Shown: positions 12,427-21,273, counted from the stretch's first letter. The stretch is 64,000 bases of DNA from JAHEEL01 sp964581295 (GCA_964581295.1 CAZONX010000001.1:7723-71722); one strand, 5' to 3'. The notes: generated by a model from the letters alone, not told the origin. Numbers and translations are program-made.

Positions 12427-13367
12427 TCCCACTGCTCGCCTCCATCCCATCGCCGGCGCGCAACGTGATCGAGATCGGTCCGTTGACGATCCACTTCTAC
12501 GGGATCATGATCGCCATCGGCGTCATCGTCGCCGTGGTTGTGACGCGCCGCCGCTACGAACGCTACGGCGGGAGCGGATCGATGGCGGAGCGGGTTGCGA
12601 TATGGGCCGTTGTCATTGGATTCCTCGGTGCACGTCTCGCCTATGTGTCGACCCACACGGGCGAATTCCTCGATCGACCATGGGCAATGTTGTTCATCTG
12701 GGAAGGCGGCCTGGCGCTCTACGGCGGGCTCTTCCTGGGCACCGTGACAGTGGTGGTGCTGCTGCACCGATGGCGCGGCGACGTGTTCGCTTTCGGCGAT
12801 GCCGTCGCCGTCGGCCTCCCGCTGGCGCAGGTGATCGGGCGAATCGGCAACTACTTCAACCAGGAGTTGTTCGGCACGCCGTCGGATCTGCCGTGGGCGG
12901 TTGAGATCGATCCGGGAATCGCAGCAGCAGCCGGCTACCCCGGATCTACCACATTCCACCCGACGTTCCTCTACGAGTCGCTGTGGAATCTGTTCATCAC
13001 CGCTGGCATCATTTTGCTGCTCGAGCGCAGGGGGAAGCTGTTCAAGGGATCGTCGATCGCGATGTACCTGATCCTGTACGGCACGGGCCGGTTCCTGATG
13101 GAGTTGATGCGCACCGACACGACGTTCCGCTTCCTCGGCCTGAGCCGCAACGGATGGGTCTCGGCCGGCGCCGTACTGCTCGGCATCGGAGCGCTCTGGT
13201 GGATGCAGCGCCGACGCGAGCCGCGCACCCTGGTCGGCCCGCCGGTGTTCATCGCCCCTGGGGCCCAGACGGTGGCGGCGGACGGTGAGTCCGAGGTCGG
13301 CGTTGACGAGTCCACGGCCGACGAATCGGTCGCCGACGAAACCGCCGAGGAATCGCCGCCTACGTGA
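12423..13367 (+). CDS. lgt: Prolipoprotein diacylglyceryl transferase
   Basis: 314 aa inner-membrane enzyme adding diacylglycerol to the lipobox cysteine of prelipoproteins, of which this window encodes several. About seven membrane segments, the Lgt signature GRIGNYFNQELFG near residue 140 and HPTFLYES. ATG start overlapping the upstream stop. The C-terminal 35 residues form an acidic Glu/Asp/Ala tail beyond the usual end. The gene overlaps the convergent MoeA-PBP gene by 8 nt at its 3' end. Confidence 0.95.
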   Translation: MIPLLASIPSPARNVIEIGPLTIHFYGIMIAIGVIVAVVVTRRRYERYGGSGSMAERVAIWAVVIGFLGARLAYVSTHTGEFLDRPWAMLFIWEGGLALYGGLFLGTVTVVVLLHRWRGDVFAFGDAVAVGLPLAQVIGRIGNYFNQELFGTPSDLPWAVEIDPGIAAAAGYPGSTTFHPTFLYESLWNLFITAGIILLLERRGKLFKGSSIAMYLILYGTGRFLMELMRTDTTFRFLGLSRNGWVSAGAVLLGIGALWWMQRRREPRTLVGPPVFIAPGAQTVAADGESEVGVDESTADESVADETAEESPPT

Positions 13368-15291
13368 GTCCGAGTTTGGTGAGGTCGGCGCGGACCGCTG
13401 GATCATCGAGCAGACGCCGAAGTTCCGCGACGGCCGGCCGATCTCGGCGGTTCTGTCGGACGGCCAGGTCGTAGCGCTCGTTGGCGACAAATTGGAACCC
13501 GAGGCCGGCAGACGCAGCGACGGTCTCGAGCGTTAGACCCCAATCGGCACGCCCCTGCTCGATGGCTGCTGCGACACCGTTGTGGGTCTTGACCTGGTGC
13601 AGGTATCCGGGCGGGCGAGCGCCGTCGAGGAGGGCGTCGATGAGGACCCGCGTACCGCTCCCGGTGTTTCGGTTGACCATGCGGTGCCGATCGGAGCGGA
13701 TCTCGGCGACCAATGGCTTCGGCCCGAGTTCAGTGAGGGCCGAGTCTTCGAGCCGGAACGCGATCCCTTGGCGACGGTCGTAGCCGGGGATCAAGGTGAC
13801 ACCGGGTGGGAGGAACGCCTCGTTGTACCGGCCGGTGGCTGCATCGAGCAGGTGAGTACCGCCGACATCGCCTTCCCCCCGGCCGAGCGCCGCCAGTCCC
13901 GCCGTCGAACCCACCGGTATCGATTTCAGCCGGAAGCCCGCTTCACCGAGCCGACCGAGGAGATAGTCGAGGCCGACGCAATGACTCCCGATCACGACCA
14001 GGTCGTGCACTTCGCGCCGATCGCCGAGAAGCCGGACGGTCACCGTCTCGCCCTCCGCCACGTACTCGGTGGTGGCCGGGATGCGGATGAAGCCGTCGGC
14101 CCGACCGAACGCGGTGACGCTGCCCGACCCTGCTCCGAGGGGGTAGGCGGCGAATCCGGCTTCGCCTTCGACGACGTCGACGAGGGAGTACTCAGCCCGC
14201 CCTGAGACCGATGCGATGCGCACCGGTGCGAATGCGGCCATCGTCTGCACAGCGTTCTCGGGTAGTCCCGCGAGGCGACGCAGCAGGGGCGCTACGAACT
14301 CGTGGAAGGTGAAAATCGCCGACGTCGGGAATCCAGGCAGGACGATCACCGGTCTCCCGGAGACCACCGAAAGGAGGATCGGCTTTCCGGGCTTCAGTGC
14401 CACTCCGTGGACGAGGATGCCGGGGGAGTTCGGCAGTCGGTCGGCGAGGCGGGTCACGGCATCGGCGTTGATGTCGCCCTCGCCCTTCGACGTTCCTCCG
14501 GAGAGCAGGATCACATCGGCCGAATCCGAGCCGGTGATCAAGGCCTCGATCATCGACTCGACAACCTCGAGGTCATCGGGGGCGATGCCGCCTGCGATCG
14601 GTTCGCATCCGAGTTCGCGGACCGCATCGAGGAGCATCTGCTGGTTTGAGTCGGAGACCTGGCCGAGGGAGGAAACCTCACCGGGCGGCACGATCTCGTC
14701 GCCCGTTGATAGGACGGCGACTCGCGGCCGAGCGACAACATCGATGGTGGTGACACCGACGGCGGCAAGCACGGCGGTGTCGCGCGAGGTCAGCACGGTG
14801 CCGCGACGCGCAACCGTGTCGCCGTGGCCGATGTCGGAACCGGCGAACGAGATGTTGGCCCCCGGTGGAACCGAGCGGGAGACCGCGATGCCGTCGGAGG
14901 TCGGTTCGGTGTCCTCGACCATGACCACCGCGTCGGTGCCGCGGGGGACCACGGCACCGGTTGCGATTTGCACGACAGTCCCCGCCGGAGGCTCGAAGTC
15001 CTCAGGTGGGGTATCACCGGCAGCGAGCGTCACCTTCGATGGGGCAAGCGTGATCGGATCGAGTTCCTCGGCCCCGTAGGTGTCGAGAGCGCGGGCGGCG
15101 AAGCCGTCCACGTTGCTGCGGTCGAATCCGGGCACATCGACGCGAGCCACGACGTCAGCGGCGAGCACCCGCCCAAGAGCGACGTCAAGAGCGACCTGTT
15201 TGGTTCGAGGCTGGAGATGAGTACATGCCTTGTCGAAAGCCGCGTGAGCCACGTCTTCATCGACCACGTTGAGAAACTGGCTCTGTCTCAC
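13360..15291 (-). CDS. MoeA fused to a C-terminal PBP-like (tungstate/molybdate-type) domain
   Basis: 643 aa. Residues 1 to about 410 are MoeA (MPT-Mo/W insertion): DRSNVDGFAA, PRGTDAVVMVEDT, STGDEIVPPG, GGTSKGEGD and the MoeA C-terminal domain. From about 425 (VIGSHCVGLDYLL) to the end is a periplasmic-binding-protein-like domain, which in this cytosolic fusion may sense or supply the oxyanion. GTG at 15291 overlaps the TGA of the upstream moeA (GTGA) and has AAGGG 7 nt upstream. A tandem of single-domain MoeA and MoeA-PBP next to an AOR gene suggests tungsten or molybdenum cofactor selectivity (inference). Confidence 0.9.
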   Translation of the reverse strand: MRQSQFLNVVDEDVAHAAFDKACTHLQPRTKQVALDVALGRVLAADVVARVDVPGFDRSNVDGFAARALDTYGAEELDPITLAPSKVTLAAGDTPPEDFEPPAGTVVQIATGAVVPRGTDAVVMVEDTEPTSDGIAVSRSVPPGANISFAGSDIGHGDTVARRGTVLTSRDTAVLAAVGVTTIDVVARPRVAVLSTGDEIVPPGEVSSLGQVSDSNQQMLLDAVRELGCEPIAGGIAPDDLEVVESMIEALITGSDSADVILLSGGTSKGEGDINADAVTRLADRLPNSPGILVHGVALKPGKPILLSVVSGRPVIVLPGFPTSAIFTFHEFVAPLLRRLAGLPENAVQTMAAFAPVRIASVSGRAEYSLVDVVEGEAGFAAYPLGAGSGSVTAFGRADGFIRIPATTEYVAEGETVTVRLLGDRREVHDLVVIGSHCVGLDYLLGRLGEAGFRLKSIPVGSTAGLAALGRGEGDVGGTHLLDAATGRYNEAFLPPGVTLIPGYDRRQGIAFRLEDSALTELGPKPLVAEIRSDRHRMVNRNTGSGTRVLIDALLDGARPPGYLHQVKTHNGVAAAIEQGRADWGLTLETVAASAGLGFQFVANERYDLAVRQNRRDRPAVAELRRLLDDPAVRADLTKLGLT

Positions 15292-16529
15292 TGTTCGCCC
15301 TTGTCGCGGTAGCAATGAATGACGACCGTGGTCCCCTCGACGTAGCCCTCGAACGCGGCCGGAACGACTACGAAGCCGGTCGCTCGAGTCACCGATGACA
15401 GCACGGAGGAGCCGGAGATCGCGATCGGCTCGACGGAGTCACCATCGACCACGACCCGGGCGTAGTCGGTGCGGCCCACCTGCGACACCAGGCGGCGGCT
15501 CAAGGTTCGTTCAATGGTTCGGTAGGGCCAGCCGGGGGAGCGGCCGGCCAGCGACCGGACCACGGGCCCGGCGAAGAAGTCGTAGGCCGCAAGACAGGCA
15601 ACGGGGTTGCCGGGGAGAACCAGCACCCGCACGCCGTTGATGGTCCCGACGCCGGTGGGAGCGGAGGGGCGCATCGTGATTCCATGAACGGTGAGCTCGC
15701 CGAGCTCACCGACGAGCACCGGGACTCGGTCCTCCGAACCCACCGAGGCGGCGCCGGCCGTGACGATCGCGTCCGCTCCCGGTGCGCCGAGCGCCTCCGC
15801 CATGGCTCCGCGGTCGTCCGGTATGCGCGTGACGTAGGGGACGCCGCCGTCGCGTTCGACGAGGGCTGCGAGCATCGGCGAGTTGGAATCCACGATGGCG
15901 CTGCCACTCGGTGAAGCTCCCGGGGGCAGAAGTTCGTCTCCAGACACGATGATCCTCACGTTCGGCCGTCGGACCACCGCTATCGGATCATGGCCGATCG
16001 CGGCGAGCAGGCCGACATCCTGTGCGAGGAGGCGCCGACCGAGCTGCAGAATGCGGTCGCCCGCCGATACGTCCTCGCCGACGCGGCCGATATTGCGGCC
16101 AACCGGCACGGCTGAGGTCGCTCCGATCTCGTGGCCCGAATCAGTCGTGTCTTCGGCCTTCAGCACGGCGTCGGCGCTGTCGGGGACCGGGGCACCGGTC
16201 ATGATGCGTAGGCACTGGCCCCGATCGATTGCCGGCGGTGCGCCGGCTCCCGGCATAGAGGAGCCGAGCACCCGGAGAGGGACCGGGTTGTAGGTCGATG
16301 CGCCGTAGGTGTCCTCGGCCCGAACCGCGTAGCCATCCATGGTCGCACGCCGGAAACCGGGCACGTTGACGGCACTGTCGACGCCCTCGGCAAGGACCCG
16401 ACCGGCAGCTTCCGTCACCGAGACGTTCACCGCCGCCAGCGCCCCAACGCCGTCCAACGCCGCCACCAACGCCTCATCAACCGTCGACCGCTCCCGAAAC
16501 CCCTTCATACGGATGTCTTCAGCAGGCAT
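15288..16529 (-). CDS. moeA: Molybdopterin molybdenumtransferase MoeA
   Basis: About 413 aa. MoeA domains in order: FRRATMDGYAVRAEDTYG near residue 60, RIMTGAPVPDSADAVLKAEDT, VSGDELLPPG, IVDSNSPML, then LPGNPVACLAAYDFF. It inserts molybdate or tungstate into adenylated molybdopterin. In the GGxSxG-like position it reads TAGAASVGSED, a deviation from the common form. ATG at 16529 lies 6 nt after CGGTACCAT, so the transcript is predicted to be leaderless. It is coupled to the MoeA-PBP gene downstream; the AOR gene upstream is separated by an inverted repeat. Confidence 0.92.
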   Translation of the reverse strand: MPAEDIRMKGFRERSTVDEALVAALDGVGALAAVNVSVTEAAGRVLAEGVDSAVNVPGFRRATMDGYAVRAEDTYGASTYNPVPLRVLGSSMPGAGAPPAIDRGQCLRIMTGAPVPDSADAVLKAEDTTDSGHEIGATSAVPVGRNIGRVGEDVSAGDRILQLGRRLLAQDVGLLAAIGHDPIAVVRRPNVRIIVSGDELLPPGASPSGSAIVDSNSPMLAALVERDGGVPYVTRIPDDRGAMAEALGAPGADAIVTAGAASVGSEDRVPVLVGELGELTVHGITMRPSAPTGVGTINGVRVLVLPGNPVACLAAYDFFAGPVVRSLAGRSPGWPYRTIERTLSRRLVSQVGRTDYARVVVDGDSVEPIAISGSSVLSSVTRATGFVVVPAAFEGYVEGTTVVIHCYRDKGEQ

Positions 16530-16576
16530 TCTGAGATGGTACCGGTCGAGAATGCGCGGATTGCTGCGCACGGGTC

Positions 16577-16674
16577 GCAAGGCACAAGTAGCAAGTAGCT
16601 CGACCGGGCACCTCGCAATGGCTTCGGGCCGCCGTACCGACGGGGCTTGCCGCTTCTCTCTTGCTACTTGCTAC
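16577..16674. repeat. TAGCAAG inverted heptamer element A
   Basis: Left arm 16577-16600 contains AAGTAGCAAGTAG after a GCAAGGCACAAG lead; right arm 16660-16674 is CTTGCTACTTGCTAC. The arms are complementary over about 12 nt around a GC-rich core. It sits between the AOR stop and the moeA start. The arms are markedly less GC-rich than flanking coding DNA. Confidence 0.82.
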
Positions 16675-16680
16675 CCAGCA

Positions 16681-18639
16681 TCACACCCCGAGTTCGTCGG
16701 CTACCCACGCTAGGCCGACTTCCTCGAGGGTCTCACGGGGAGGATTGCCCGTTTCCGGGTCCCAGCCAGCGAGGCGGTAGTAGGTCTGGATGGCTTCGGC
16801 GATGGTGTCACGATCGAGGGTCGCTCCGGCGTTCGGACCGTCTTCAAGGGGATCGTCGTAGAGCCGCTTCGGGAGGGTGTCGCGTTCGCTGGCAATGCCC
16901 TCACGCGCGTTGAACGCTCGCAGCAGGTTCAGGCGTCGGCGGCCGTAGAGCAGGAGATCGTCGACGGTGACTTCCATGCCCGTCACGGCGTTGATCACGT
17001 TGGCGAGGTCGTCCATCCCGAGCATCTCCCAGCCGGGGCCGTAGACAAACTGGCAGACGTCGGCGGTGTCCATCGCCGAGTAGGCGTATTGGGTGATCAG
17101 CGCGTAGCGGACCTTCTCCTCGTTGAGTGAGTCTTCCGGCTGCGGATTGGTGAGGCCGATGTCGGCCATGCGCTTCTGGTATTTGTCGGGGCTCTCAGCG
17201 ATCGTGTCCGGCGTATACATCGGGTCGTGCTCGCTCGACTGGTGGTCGGCGCCGAACGGGTTCACGGCATAGATCACGCCGAGCGTCGGCTTGACGCGGG
17301 GCATGTGGGCGGGGAGTTCTTGTCCCTTCGAGGTGACCACGAAGTCTGCCGCCCCGTTGCCGATGCGAACCGATGCAGCCTCGGATCCCTCAGCGAGAAT
17401 GTCGCCGAAGCCCTCTCGATTGAGGGTTGCCTCGAGCATTGCGATCATCGCCTCGCCGTCGCCCCAGGCGAGTTCGATACCACCGGTGTCGCTCGCCGTG
17501 ATGAGGCCCTTTTCGAAGCACTCGATCGCAAACGCCATCGTTGCCCCGGCCGAGATCGTGTCGACTCCGTATTCGTTGCACAGCTGATTGGCGTAGGCGA
17601 TGACGTAGGGATCGTTGATGCCGCAGTCGGAACCGAACATGGCGACGGTCTCGTATTCGGGTCCGCCAGATTCCGCATTGATGGCCTTCTCCTGCCACTC
17701 GGCGTCGACCACACGCTTGCACCGCACGGCGCACGAGTAGCACGTCTCCCGACCCTGCTTCAGCTGGTCTCCGGTTTCGGCTCCGCGCAGGATCTCGTCG
17801 TAGTAGCGATCGGCGCCGATCGCCTTGGCATCGTCGAAGCCGAACGATCCGCTCAGGAAGTTCCGCGTTGGCAGGCCACCCACCGCGCTCTGGCTCTCAG
17901 TAATGCCCATGGTCCCGTACTTCGCGAGCTCCCAGATGTCCTCGTCGTCTCGGACGAGCGGAATGGCGCGCTGGACGATGGCGCGCAACGCCTCGGGATC
18001 GGCCATCGGCAGCTTCTTCTTGCCGCCGCGAACGACGATCGCCTTGAGCATCTTGGAGCCCATCACCGCTCCCATTCCGGTTCGTCCGTGGGCGCGTGTG
18101 GCCATCGACATGATGGCGGCGAAGCGGACCTTCTTCTCACCTGCTGGGCCAACCTGGAGGACCTCGATGCGGCGGTCGTCGAGTTCGGCTTCGAGGATGT
18201 CGTCGACTTCGTTGGTCGTCTTGCCCCACAGGTGGGACGCGTCGCGCAGTTCGGCCTGTCCTTCCTTGATCCAGAGGTAGACCGGCTTCGGCGAGGTGCC
18301 GGTGACGACGATGCCGTCGAAGCCTGCGAACTTCAGTTCGGCCGGCCAGAACCCGCCGGCCTGGCTATCGCCGACCGCGCCGGTGAGCGGCGATTTCGCC
18401 ACCACGGTGCATCGGCTCTGGCCGGCGACCGGGGCCCCCGTCACGCCCGAAAGCATGAACGCGAGCGTGTTCTCCGGTCCGTAGGGGTCGGCGCCGGCCG
18501 GCGTGTTCTTCAGCAGGTAGTAGAGCCCGAGGGCGCTGCCTCCGAGGTAGGTGCGGTAGCGCTCTTCGGGCGGCTCCTCGATCTCGAGGGTTCCGGCGGT
18601 GAGGTCAACGTGAAGGATCTTCCCTGCATAGCCGAACAT
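16681..18639 (-). CDS. Aldehyde:ferredoxin oxidoreductase family (tungsten/molybdo-bis-pterin enzyme)
   Basis: 652 aa. Full AOR architecture: N-terminal pterin-binding beta domain (YLGGSALGLYYL, SRCTVVAKSPLTGA), central GRTGMGAVMGSK, the [4Fe-4S] cysteines ETCYSCAVRC near residues 298-305 and a fourth cysteine DTADVC near 528, with the pterin segments YGVDTISAG and DTADVC. It oxidises aldehydes to acids with ferredoxin, or runs in reverse. AAGGAG lies 8 nt before the ATG at 18639. Two MoeA genes lie downstream. Unusual beside aerobic heme A synthesis genes; substrate unknown. Confidence 0.92.
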   Translation of the reverse strand: MFGYAGKILHVDLTAGTLEIEEPPEERYRTYLGGSALGLYYLLKNTPAGADPYGPENTLAFMLSGVTGAPVAGQSRCTVVAKSPLTGAVGDSQAGGFWPAELKFAGFDGIVVTGTSPKPVYLWIKEGQAELRDASHLWGKTTNEVDDILEAELDDRRIEVLQVGPAGEKKVRFAAIMSMATRAHGRTGMGAVMGSKMLKAIVVRGGKKKLPMADPEALRAIVQRAIPLVRDDEDIWELAKYGTMGITESQSAVGGLPTRNFLSGSFGFDDAKAIGADRYYDEILRGAETGDQLKQGRETCYSCAVRCKRVVDAEWQEKAINAESGGPEYETVAMFGSDCGINDPYVIAYANQLCNEYGVDTISAGATMAFAIECFEKGLITASDTGGIELAWGDGEAMIAMLEATLNREGFGDILAEGSEAASVRIGNGAADFVVTSKGQELPAHMPRVKPTLGVIYAVNPFGADHQSSEHDPMYTPDTIAESPDKYQKRMADIGLTNPQPEDSLNEEKVRYALITQYAYSAMDTADVCQFVYGPGWEMLGMDDLANVINAVTGMEVTVDDLLLYGRRRLNLLRAFNAREGIASERDTLPKRLYDDPLEDGPNAGATLDRDTIAEAIQTYYRLAGWDPETGNPPRETLEEVGLAWVADELGV

Positions 18640-18685
18640 CTGGTGGCGCTCCTTGGTGCTGATGGCGTCGCCCACGATACATGAA

Positions 18686-18716
18686 GAGGGGGTTCGCCAA
18701 CGTGGCGAACCCCCTC
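18686..18716 (-). terminator. Strong hairpin terminator of mscL
   Basis: Perfect 14-bp stem, arms 18686-18699 and 18703-18716, with a 3-nt loop. It lies 21 nt beyond the mscL stop and upstream of the AOR start, so it should end mscL transcription before AOR. No long U-tract. Confidence 0.8.
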
Positions 18717-18737
18717 TCCATGCGTTGTTGGTTGGTG

Positions 18738-19115
18738 TCAGTTCCGGTTCGCGAGGGAGTCCCGGATCTGCTCGAGGAGTTCGACCTCGGTGGGTCCGGC
18801 ATCCTCTTCCTCGTCCGTTCCTGCGCTGTCGCGGTAGGCGTTGTACGGCTTGACGATGAAGAAGAACACCGCAAGAGCGACGAGCAAGAACGCAACGATG
18901 GCCGTGATGAACGAGCCGATCAGAATCTGCGAGTCATTGATCGTCCAGATGATGCTGTCGAAGCTCGGCTCGCCGAACGGGATGGCGACGATCGGCATGA
19001 GCACGTTCTCGACGAGTGCACCGATGAGCGCGATGAACGCGGCGCCCATGATGAAACCGACCGCGATGTCGATCATGTTGCCCTTCGCTATGAAGTCGCG
19101 GAATTCCTGGACCAT
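18738..19115 (-). CDS. mscL: Large-conductance mechanosensitive channel
   Basis: 125 aa. Begins MVQEFRDFIAKGNMIDIAVG, TM1 with the pore-lining GFIMGAAFIALIGALV, a periplasmic loop (SFDSIIWTINDSQ), TM2 ITAIVAFLLVALAVFFFIV and an acidic C-terminal helix EVELLEQIRDSL. Length and order match homopentameric MscL, which vents solutes on osmotic downshock. AAAGGGGGG is upstream of the ATG. It is followed by a strong terminator, so it is probably monocistronic. Confidence 0.96.
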   Translation of the reverse strand: MVQEFRDFIAKGNMIDIAVGFIMGAAFIALIGALVENVLMPIVAIPFGEPSFDSIIWTINDSQILIGSFITAIVAFLLVALAVFFFIVKPYNAYRDSAGTDEEEDAGPTEVELLEQIRDSLANRN

Positions 19116-19248
19116 GAAGGCCCCCCTTTGTGTATGGCGTGTACTTGCGAGGGAAGAGAGTACTGGGCCGCTGGCCGCCGGGACTCCCCTGCGTCGTCGC
19201 TGCTGCTCCTTCGCTTCCCCCCGTCCTTCGGCCGAAGGGATAAACGGA

Positions 19249-19276
19249 CGGAGGGAGCGCTTTCGCGCTCCCTCCG
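19249..19276 (-). terminator. Hairpin terminator after SPFH gene
   Basis: Perfect 12-bp stem, arms 19249-19260 and 19265-19276, tetraloop, 22 nt beyond the SPFH stop. It closes the PadR-NfeD-SPFH operon. Confidence 0.78.
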
Positions 19277-19298
19277 GGTTGTCCGAATCTGCGGGCGC

Positions 19299-20006
19299 CT
19301 ACATCGCTCCGGTGTCGTCGGAGGATCCGAAGATCTCGCCGATTGCACCGAGGGATCCGAGGATTCCGCTCGTCTCCAGCGGCAGGAACAGCTTCGTGGC
19401 CTTGCCGTCCGCAATGCCCTGAAGCGCATTCAGGTACTGGATTGCGATGAGGTCGGGAGTCGGATCTCCATTGTGGATAGCTCCATACACCCGCTCGATC
19501 GCCTGTCCTTCACCCTCTGCGACGGTCAGCTTCTGGAACTTTTCGGCCTCGGCGACTTCCTTGATCGCCTGAGCCTGACCCTCGGCTTCGAGGATGCGAG
19601 ACGCCTTGACGCCTTCGGCCCGAAGGATCTGGGACCGCTTCTCACCCTCGGCCTCGGTGACGACCGCACGCCGTTCGCGCTCGGCCTTCATCTGGCGGTG
19701 CATCGCCTGGGTCACGTCGGTCGGCGGGTCGATCCGCTGGATCTCGACGCGGACCACGCGGGTTCCCCACACGTCGGTCGCCTCGTCGAGGATCTGCCGC
19801 AGTTCGGTGTTGATGGTCTCGCGTGAAGTAAGTGCGTCATCGAGGTCCATATCACCGACGACATTACGAAGGTTGGTCTGTGCCAGCTTCGTCGCCGCGA
19901 GGATGAAGTTCATCACGTTGTACTTCAGCTTCACCGGGTCGGTGGCCTGGTAGTACACGACCGCGTCGACGGTGACGACGACGTTGTCCCTCGTGATGAC
20001 CTCCTG
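19299..20006 (-). CDS. SPFH/band-7 (stomatin/QmcA-like) protein, N-terminus lost in gap
   Basis: 236 codons remain. Starts mid-domain at QEVITRDNVVVTVDAVVYYQ, which in stomatins lies about 75 residues in, so roughly 220 nt or more of the gene are missing in the N run at 20007. The visible part has the band-7 strand pairs, LRQILDEATDVWGTRVVRVEI and the long Ala/Glu-rich coiled coil, then the C-terminal FLPLE segment. SPFH proteins form membrane-associated oligomeric scaffolds and are classic partners of NfeD, which is encoded just upstream. Confidence 0.9.
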   Translation of the reverse strand, partial: QEVITRDNVVVTVDAVVYYQATDPVKLKYNVMNFILAATKLAQTNLRNVVGDMDLDDALTSRETINTELRQILDEATDVWGTRVVRVEIQRIDPPTDVTQAMHRQMKAERERRAVVTEAEGEKRSQILRAEGVKASRILEAEGQAQAIKEVAEAEKFQKLTVAEGEGQAIERVYGAIHNGDPTPDLIAIQYLNALQGIADGKATKLFLPLETSGILGSLGAIGEIFGSSDDTGAM

Positions 20007-20106
20007 NNNNNNNNNNNNNNNNNNNNNNNNNNNNNNNNNNNNNNNNNNNNNNNNNNNNNNNNNNNNNNNNNNNNNNNNNNNNNNNNNNNNNNNNNNNNNN
20101 NNNNNN
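20007..20106. other. 100-N scaffold gap with non-overlapping flanks
   Basis: The flanks share no sequence, and the genes on either side lack an SPFH N-terminus and an NfeD C-terminal end. The true gap is therefore real and probably longer than 100 nt. Confidence 0.85.
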
Positions 20107-20883
20107 TGGCGGGATGGGCTTGACCACCAGTCGCGTCCCGCGTACCTCGACGATCTCGACGCGAGCGCCCTTGGGGATCACGATGTCGGAGTCGACCTTC
20201 GCTCGCCACTCCTCGGTACCCATGCGAACCATCCCGTTCGTGTCGAGGTACTTGACCGGCTCGATGACCACAGCGAGCTGCCCAACGAAGCGGTTGGCGC
20301 CGGCGGGTGCGGCGACTGAGTCATCCTGCTCACTGCGAGCGAAACGCTGGAGGATGGCAAGGAATACCACTGAGATCCCGACGAACGTGACGAGTTGGAT
20401 TGGCACACCAACGCCCAGGAACGCGAGCACGGCTGCGGCTGCGGCTCCTACGGCGAACGGCAGCAGGAAGAATCCCGCGGTCAGAAGCTCGCCGACAGCG
20501 AGCACGACGGCCACGCCAATCCAGATCCATCTCCATTGTTCAGCGTCCACTTCGGTTCCTTTCGGTGCGAGGATTGCCACGGCTGCAAACGCGATGCCGA
20601 GCAGTCCGATCGTGAGCCAGATCCAGATCGCACTCGATCCGCTTCTGTCATCTTTCGGGGGAGGGGGTGTCGCCGGATGCCGGTACGCCGTGGCCCATTC
20701 CTCCGCGAAGGCGGCGAGATCGGGGCCGACGACCTGGTCGATCGACTGTCCCGCTGCGGAGGCTTCGCTGAGGTGGTCGTTCAACTCGTTGCGCATTTCG
20801 GCGGCGGTCGCAGCCGGCACTCCGGTGTCCCGCCAGTAGCGGGCGCACTCGGTAACGATTTGGTCGACGCTTCGATCAGTCAT
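20107..20883 (-). CDS. HAAS-NfeD membrane protein, C-terminus at gap
   Basis: About 259 codons before the gap. Residues 1-65 (VTECARYWRDTGVP...EMRNELNDHLSEA) resemble the HAAS domain that accompanies PadR regulators; then a single TM, three further TM segments (WIGVAVVLAVGELLTAGFFLLPFAVG, AVLAFLGVGVPIQL, VTFVGISVVFLAI) typical of NfeD, and a soluble OB-fold tail (VIPKGARVEIVEVRGTRLVVKP). The usual NfeD end is reached, so only a few residues are missing. ATG at 20883 with GGAGG 5 nt upstream overlaps the padR stop by 8 nt. The HAAS-NfeD fusion is unusual. Confidence 0.82.
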
Positions 20884-21211
20884 GCTCACCTCCGTTCAGT
20901 ATTGCCGAGACTCCGGCGCTCAGATCCTTCCATTCACCCGACCACTCTTGGAGTCGCTCTCGGCCCGGCTCCACGATCCGGTAGTACTTGCGAGGCGGCC
21001 CGCTCCCATCGGCTTCGATGAAGTAGCCCTCGACGAGGCCGGCCTTCTGGAGTCGGGAGAGCGTTGGGTAGATGCTCCCGTCGCTCACCAGCTTCAGCCC
21101 TCGGTCCTTCAGCTTGGCTGCCATCTCGTACCCATAGCTGGGTTCCTCAGCGATGAGTGAGAGCAGGCACATGTCGAGCACCCCTTTGAGGAGCTGGGAA
21201 TTGTGATCCAC
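20876..21211 (-). CDS. PadR family transcriptional regulator
   Basis: 111 aa winged-helix protein: LLKGVLDMCLLSLIAEEPSYGYEMAAKL, then SDGSIYPTLSRLQKAGLV, the PadR recognition region, and a short C-terminal helix. GTG start with GGAGG about 9 nt upstream. Its stop overlaps the HAAS-NfeD start, the classic PadR/HAAS pairing. The promoter carries a palindrome between -35 and -10, so autoregulation is likely. Confidence 0.92.
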   Translation of the reverse strand: MDHNSQLLKGVLDMCLLSLIAEEPSYGYEMAAKLKDRGLKLVSDGSIYPTLSRLQKAGLVEGYFIEADGSGPPRKYYRIVEPGRERLQEWSGEWKDLSAGVSAILNGGEHD

Positions 21212-21244
21212 GTTTGGCTCCCTCCAAGTCTTGCGATGTCAGAT

Positions 21245-21273
21245 ATAGTGTTTCATAGGATACCTTGTATCAA
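21245..21273 (-). promoter_or_regulatory. padR promoter with overlapping operator
   Basis: On the minus strand TTGATA (21273-21268), a 17-nt spacer, CACTAT (21250-21245). The palindrome GATAC-AAG-GTATC (21259-21271) overlaps the -35 and spacer. The surrounding 45 nt are strikingly AT-rich for this genome. Best interpreted as an autoregulated PadR promoter. Confidence 0.7.

Noticed and set aside
17227..18684. Long open frame on the plus strand opposite the AOR gene (about 485 codons)
   Set aside because: Antisense shadow of a GC-rich gene with strong family motifs; low-complexity composition and no recognisable domain.
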